A stretch of DNA of 64,000 nucleotides from Shewanella psychrophila (GTDB taxonomy: Bacteria; Pseudomonadota; Gammaproteobacteria; Enterobacterales; Shewanellaceae): NCBI RefSeq assembly GCF_002005305.1, contig NZ_CP014782.1:3348001-3412000 (forward strand). Reading direction: 5' to 3'. A program made the translations under genes and the position numbers. The notes beneath the pieces are model-generated. The model had not been told where the DNA came from. It saw only the letters and a program-made list of their open reading frames with translations, and searched no databases. This document shows, in pieces, positions 61,768 through 64,000 of the stretch. Numbering within the stretch: position 1 is the first letter of the stretch; each line of letters starts with the position of its first letter.

Positions 61768-62226
61768 CTAACGCAGCCACTGGATGAGCTCGCTAGCACT
61801 TTTCAAAGCATACTGCCTTTTAATTAGGCGGCCAGATGGATCAAAGAGCAAAATCTCCGCTGGCTTGGCGTGGTATTTAGCGATCAATTGCTTGCCCTCA
61901 GGGGTTCCCACGCTGGCGATGAGAAAGAATACTTGCTCGTCAAGGTGCTCACTAAGATAATCGCGAGCTTCATTCATCTGCTCTGTCTGGCTGTTACTCA
62001 CAGTAAGGCTAAGATCATAGACAAACACGACAGCAGATTTGCCTGTGCCTATTTGTTCATGGGTCGACTTAAAACCCTTAGGCATCACCGATATCAACAG
62101 CCCAATAATGATCACTATGGATGTGATAACGCCGATAGCAACCCAAGGCATTCGGCGAGTCACACCTGACTCAAATTTAGGCTCAGCTTCAGCCTTAGCT
62201 TTTTGCTTAGCGCTAGATGTATCCAT
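61768..62226 (-). CDS. Membrane-anchored hypothetical protein, possibly thioredoxin-like
   Basis: 152 residues. An N-terminal cytoplasmic Lys/Ala/Glu-rich region is followed by one membrane helix (about 31-48, VITSIVIIIGLLISVM). The periplasmic domain reads SAVVFVYDLSLTVSN...YLSEHL...VFFLIASVGTPEGKQLIAKYHAKPAEILLFDPSGRLIKR, a pattern of alternating strands and helices like the thioredoxin fold, without a CXXC. The final AVVFVYD and EILLFD strands suit it. Function unknown. Confidence 0.55.
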   Translation of the reverse strand: MDTSSAKQKAKAEAEPKFESGVTRRMPWVAIGVITSIVIIIGLLISVMPKGFKSTHEQIGTGKSAVVFVYDLSLTVSNSQTEQMNEARDYLSEHLDEQVFFLIASVGTPEGKQLIAKYHAKPAEILLFDPSGRLIKRQYALKSASELIQWLR

Positions 62227-62619
62227 GATAACAAGTCCCTCTTTTAACTTTTGAAAGAAACAACAATGTCATCAATTGTAATAAACCTATCTGAGCCAGA
62301 GATTAAATCTGGCCTCACCTATTCGAAAGAATCCAAACCTAATCAGCTAGTGCAAACCTATGGCTGTCAGCCCCTTATTTGTGTCATCAAGATTACCTTG
62401 CAGAAACATTGTCCCCTTCTTAATTAGAGGACAATCCCTATGAGTCTGTAGTGGGGCTTTAGTTTATTCCAGATTTTATTTTTGCCTGTATTTAACCGCT
62501 CTTCTCTGAATAGATTAGAACCCTTTCTTTTCTGCTCTCCTCACTGAATTCATCGCACTTTTATCTCAAAGAATGAATAAATTCATCTTCTTTAAAACAT
62601 AACTACAAAGAGAAATTAA
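62227..62619. other. Intergenic region, no gene
   Basis: Divergent upstream region of the membrane protein and endA. Nothing recognised apart from AT-rich tracts around 62480-62560. Confidence 0.45.
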
Positions 62620-63375
62620 TTGAATATCCAATCTGTTGCGTGTGTTGTCGCGCTAATGAGTGTGACCAACTTAGCCTTAGCATATGATGGCAACGGCACT
62701 AACCAGTCTTTCAGCAAAGCTAAGAAGATGCTTGAACATCAGGTATACCAGGACCATAGAGAGACCATCTATTGTGGTGCACATTTTAATGCCAAGAAGA
62801 AAATTTCACCTCCCCAAGGGTTCAGAACCTCAAAACACATCAAACGAGCTAAAAAGGTTGAGTGGGAACACATAGTACCTGCTGAAAACTTTGGTCGTGC
62901 ATACAGTGAATGGCGCGATGGCAATGCCCTATGCGTTAATAACAAAGGAAAATCATTTAAGGGCCGTAAATGTGCGGAGAAAGTGAATAGCCAATATCGA
63001 TATATGCAAGCCGATATGTTCAACCTGTTCCCGGCAATAGGCGCAGTGAATGCTATGCGTTCAAATTACAATTTTACCCTACTGCCAAGTGTTGTCAGTG
63101 AGTTTGGTTCATGCCAGATGAAGATTGACAACAAAAAATCCGAGCCTCCGGTGAGTGCAAGAGGCCGCATTGCCAGAACCTATATGTATATGGACAAAAC
63201 CTACCCCAAATACGCCATGAGTAAACAGCAAAGACAACTGATGAATGCCTGGGATAAAACCTATCCGGTCAGTAGATGGGAATGTGAGCGGGTAAAGCGT
63301 ATTCAAACCCTGCAAAAGAATCAGAACCCAATTACTCAGAGCCGTTGCGAAGCTGCTGGATTTTGGAATAAATGA
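62620..63375 (+). CDS. endA: Periplasmic endonuclease I
   Basis: 251 residues, starting at TTG (MNIQSVACV); signal peptide to about LALA (residue 21). The conserved region VEWEHIVPAENFGRAYSEW contains the catalytic His and Glu of the beta-beta-alpha metal motif, with a later NLFPAIGAVNAMRSNYNF metal-binding Asn segment. Eight cysteines are present, as in Vibrio Vvn. It degrades double-stranded DNA outside the cytoplasm and is kept inactive inside by disulfide bonds. A weak ribosome-binding site (AAAGAGA) precedes it. Confidence 0.94.
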   Translation: MNIQSVACVVALMSVTNLALAYDGNGTNQSFSKAKKMLEHQVYQDHRETIYCGAHFNAKKKISPPQGFRTSKHIKRAKKVEWEHIVPAENFGRAYSEWRDGNALCVNNKGKSFKGRKCAEKVNSQYRYMQADMFNLFPAIGAVNAMRSNYNFTLLPSVVSEFGSCQMKIDNKKSEPPVSARGRIARTYMYMDKTYPKYAMSKQQRQLMNAWDKTYPVSRWECERVKRIQTLQKNQNPITQSRCEAAGFWNK

Positions 63376-63394
63376 AAGAAAGTCAGGAGGCGAT

Positions 63395-63649
63395 ATGAGT
63401 GTTTATTATGCCTTTGAATACCCCCATGGCAATGTAATCAAAGTGGGTGAGCCTAACCCTGTCACAGGTGATAGAAACATTAAGGGACAGCTATTTGCTT
63501 TCTCAAATAAAGGGAAACGGATAAATTTTATCAGCTCTGATGCTCCTTATCGTCGAGTTCCGATGACTCATAAAGGTGTCAGATATGTGCATTTAGGCAT
63601 GTCACTTAAGACATACAAACATATGCTTACCAGCATAGAAGTATTGTAG
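63395..63649 (+). CDS. Hypothetical protein after endA
   Basis: 84 residues, no signal peptide, basic character. Start MSVYYAFEYPHGNVIKVG has AGGAGG 5 bases upstream, strong support for translation. No family recognised. It begins 19 bases after the endA stop, so it is probably in the same transcript. Confidence 0.65.
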   Translation: MSVYYAFEYPHGNVIKVGEPNPVTGDRNIKGQLFAFSNKGKRINFISSDAPYRRVPMTHKGVRYVHLGMSLKTYKHMLTSIEVL

Positions 63650-63683
63650 GTCTACACTAGGTGCGAAAATATAAGAAGAGACC

Positions 63684-63707
63684 AAAGCTTGGAGAAGCCC
63701 AAGCTTT
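63684..63707. terminator. Hairpin between two convergent genes at the window end
   Basis: A 9-bp inverted repeat AAAGCTTGG / CCAAGCTTT with a 6-base loop lies 34 bases after the hypothetical gene and 17 bases after the last gene. Confidence 0.6.
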
Positions 63708-63724
63708 GATTGTAATCATTAAAT

Positions 63725-63988
63725 CTATTCAGGCAGTCGACCAAATTCCACCTTGTCGATCTCTGGGTATTGCAACAAATTCAACTCCACCAAGGGACGG
63801 ATTTTACCTATTGTGACAGAGACACCGGCCCAACCATCTTCATCCATCTCTAATATCACATAGGCAGTGCCATCCTTGACCTCATAATATTTCACCTCGC
63901 CAGCCATCTTATAGGGGCTGATTAGCTGAGCTACTGTTTGTGCCAACTGACGTGCCGTTACATCTTGGTCAATGGAGGTTTCGACCAT
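63725..63988 (-). CDS. Hypothetical protein, possibly continuing outside window
   Basis: The 87 visible residues begin MVETSIDQDVTARQLAQ. The frame remains open to base 64000, so a longer protein is possible. Predicted mixed alpha-beta (QLISPYKMAGEVKYYEVKD, VSVTIGKIRPLVELNLLQYP). No family recognised. Confidence 0.5.
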   Translation of the reverse strand: MVETSIDQDVTARQLAQTVAQLISPYKMAGEVKYYEVKDGTAYVILEMDEDGWAGVSVTIGKIRPLVELNLLQYPEIDKVEFGRLPE

Positions 63989-64000
63989 CTTGGTTTTATC

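Noticed and set aside
1..64000. tRNA, rRNA, CRISPR arrays and prophage genes
   Set aside because: No cloverleaf-like segment, ribosomal RNA stretch, regularly spaced repeat-spacer structure or phage structural gene was recognised. The tandem repeat at 11811 has no spacers.

Overview
The window is chromosomal DNA from a marine gammaproteobacterium, most probably Shewanella. The grounds are the gene content and family resemblance: curli genes with a very long curlin, ssb / yajR-like / uvrA side by side, a MetJ regulon, many c-type cytochromes and secreted proteases. No rRNA, tRNA or CRISPR array was recognised. The species call is inference.

Layout. 1-9.3 kb: the 3' end of a galM-like gene, a quinone-oxidoreductase-like dehydrogenase, a large secreted M9 collagenase with three C-terminal PPC-like domains, a DUF2059 protein and a subtilisin-like protease with P and PKD domains. 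9.7-14.1 kb: a curli locus. csgB and a 502-residue acidic csgA run right, csgE-csgF-csgG run left, and between the two 3' ends lies a tandem repeat with a 196-bp period. 14.3-23 kb: ssb, a YajR-type MFS transporter, uvrA, an M28 lipoprotein peptidase and a DeaD-type RNA helicase. 23-32 kb: accessory and metabolic genes, including two STAS-like paralogues, a LysR / C59 hydrolase divergent pair, a YHYH lipoprotein, a PIG-L deacetylase, and an overlapping GFA / Cys-rich CWC pair. 32-35 kb: a TsdA-like dihaem cytochrome and a second cytochrome gene cut in its signal peptide by an IS903-type element with a 9-bp target duplication. 35-41 kb: methionine biosynthesis (metF, metL, metB, metJ) with three sets of tandem Met boxes. 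41-42 kb: a TauE/SafE transporter and a TraF-like envelope protein.

43.6-55.5 kb: a complete tad (Flp pilus) operon read leftwards: flp, tadV, rcpC, rcpA, rcpB, tadZ, tadA, tadB, two unannotated mini-ORFs, tadC, tadD, tadE, tadF, tadG and an OmpA-like lipoprotein. Many junctions overlap by 1-11 bases, so translation is probably coupled. Two LysR relics of the same subfamily lie on either side of the operon, in the same orientation. One (43.4-43.6 kb) is riddled with stops; the other (57.0-59.1 kb) is split by an IS3-type element and is followed by a broken SDR gene. 60-64 kb: a MOT1-like anion transporter, small membrane and hypothetical genes, and periplasmic endonuclease I.

The most unusual observations are four. 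(1) Two mini-ORFs of 28-29 codons are chained by one-base stop/start overlaps between tadB and tadC. (2) A mosaic repeat family built from small interchangeable hairpins abuts the stop codons of csgG, metL and traF. (3) Homologous LysR relics flank the tad operon. (4) Two insertion events can be reconstructed exactly, each restoring an uninterrupted reading frame.
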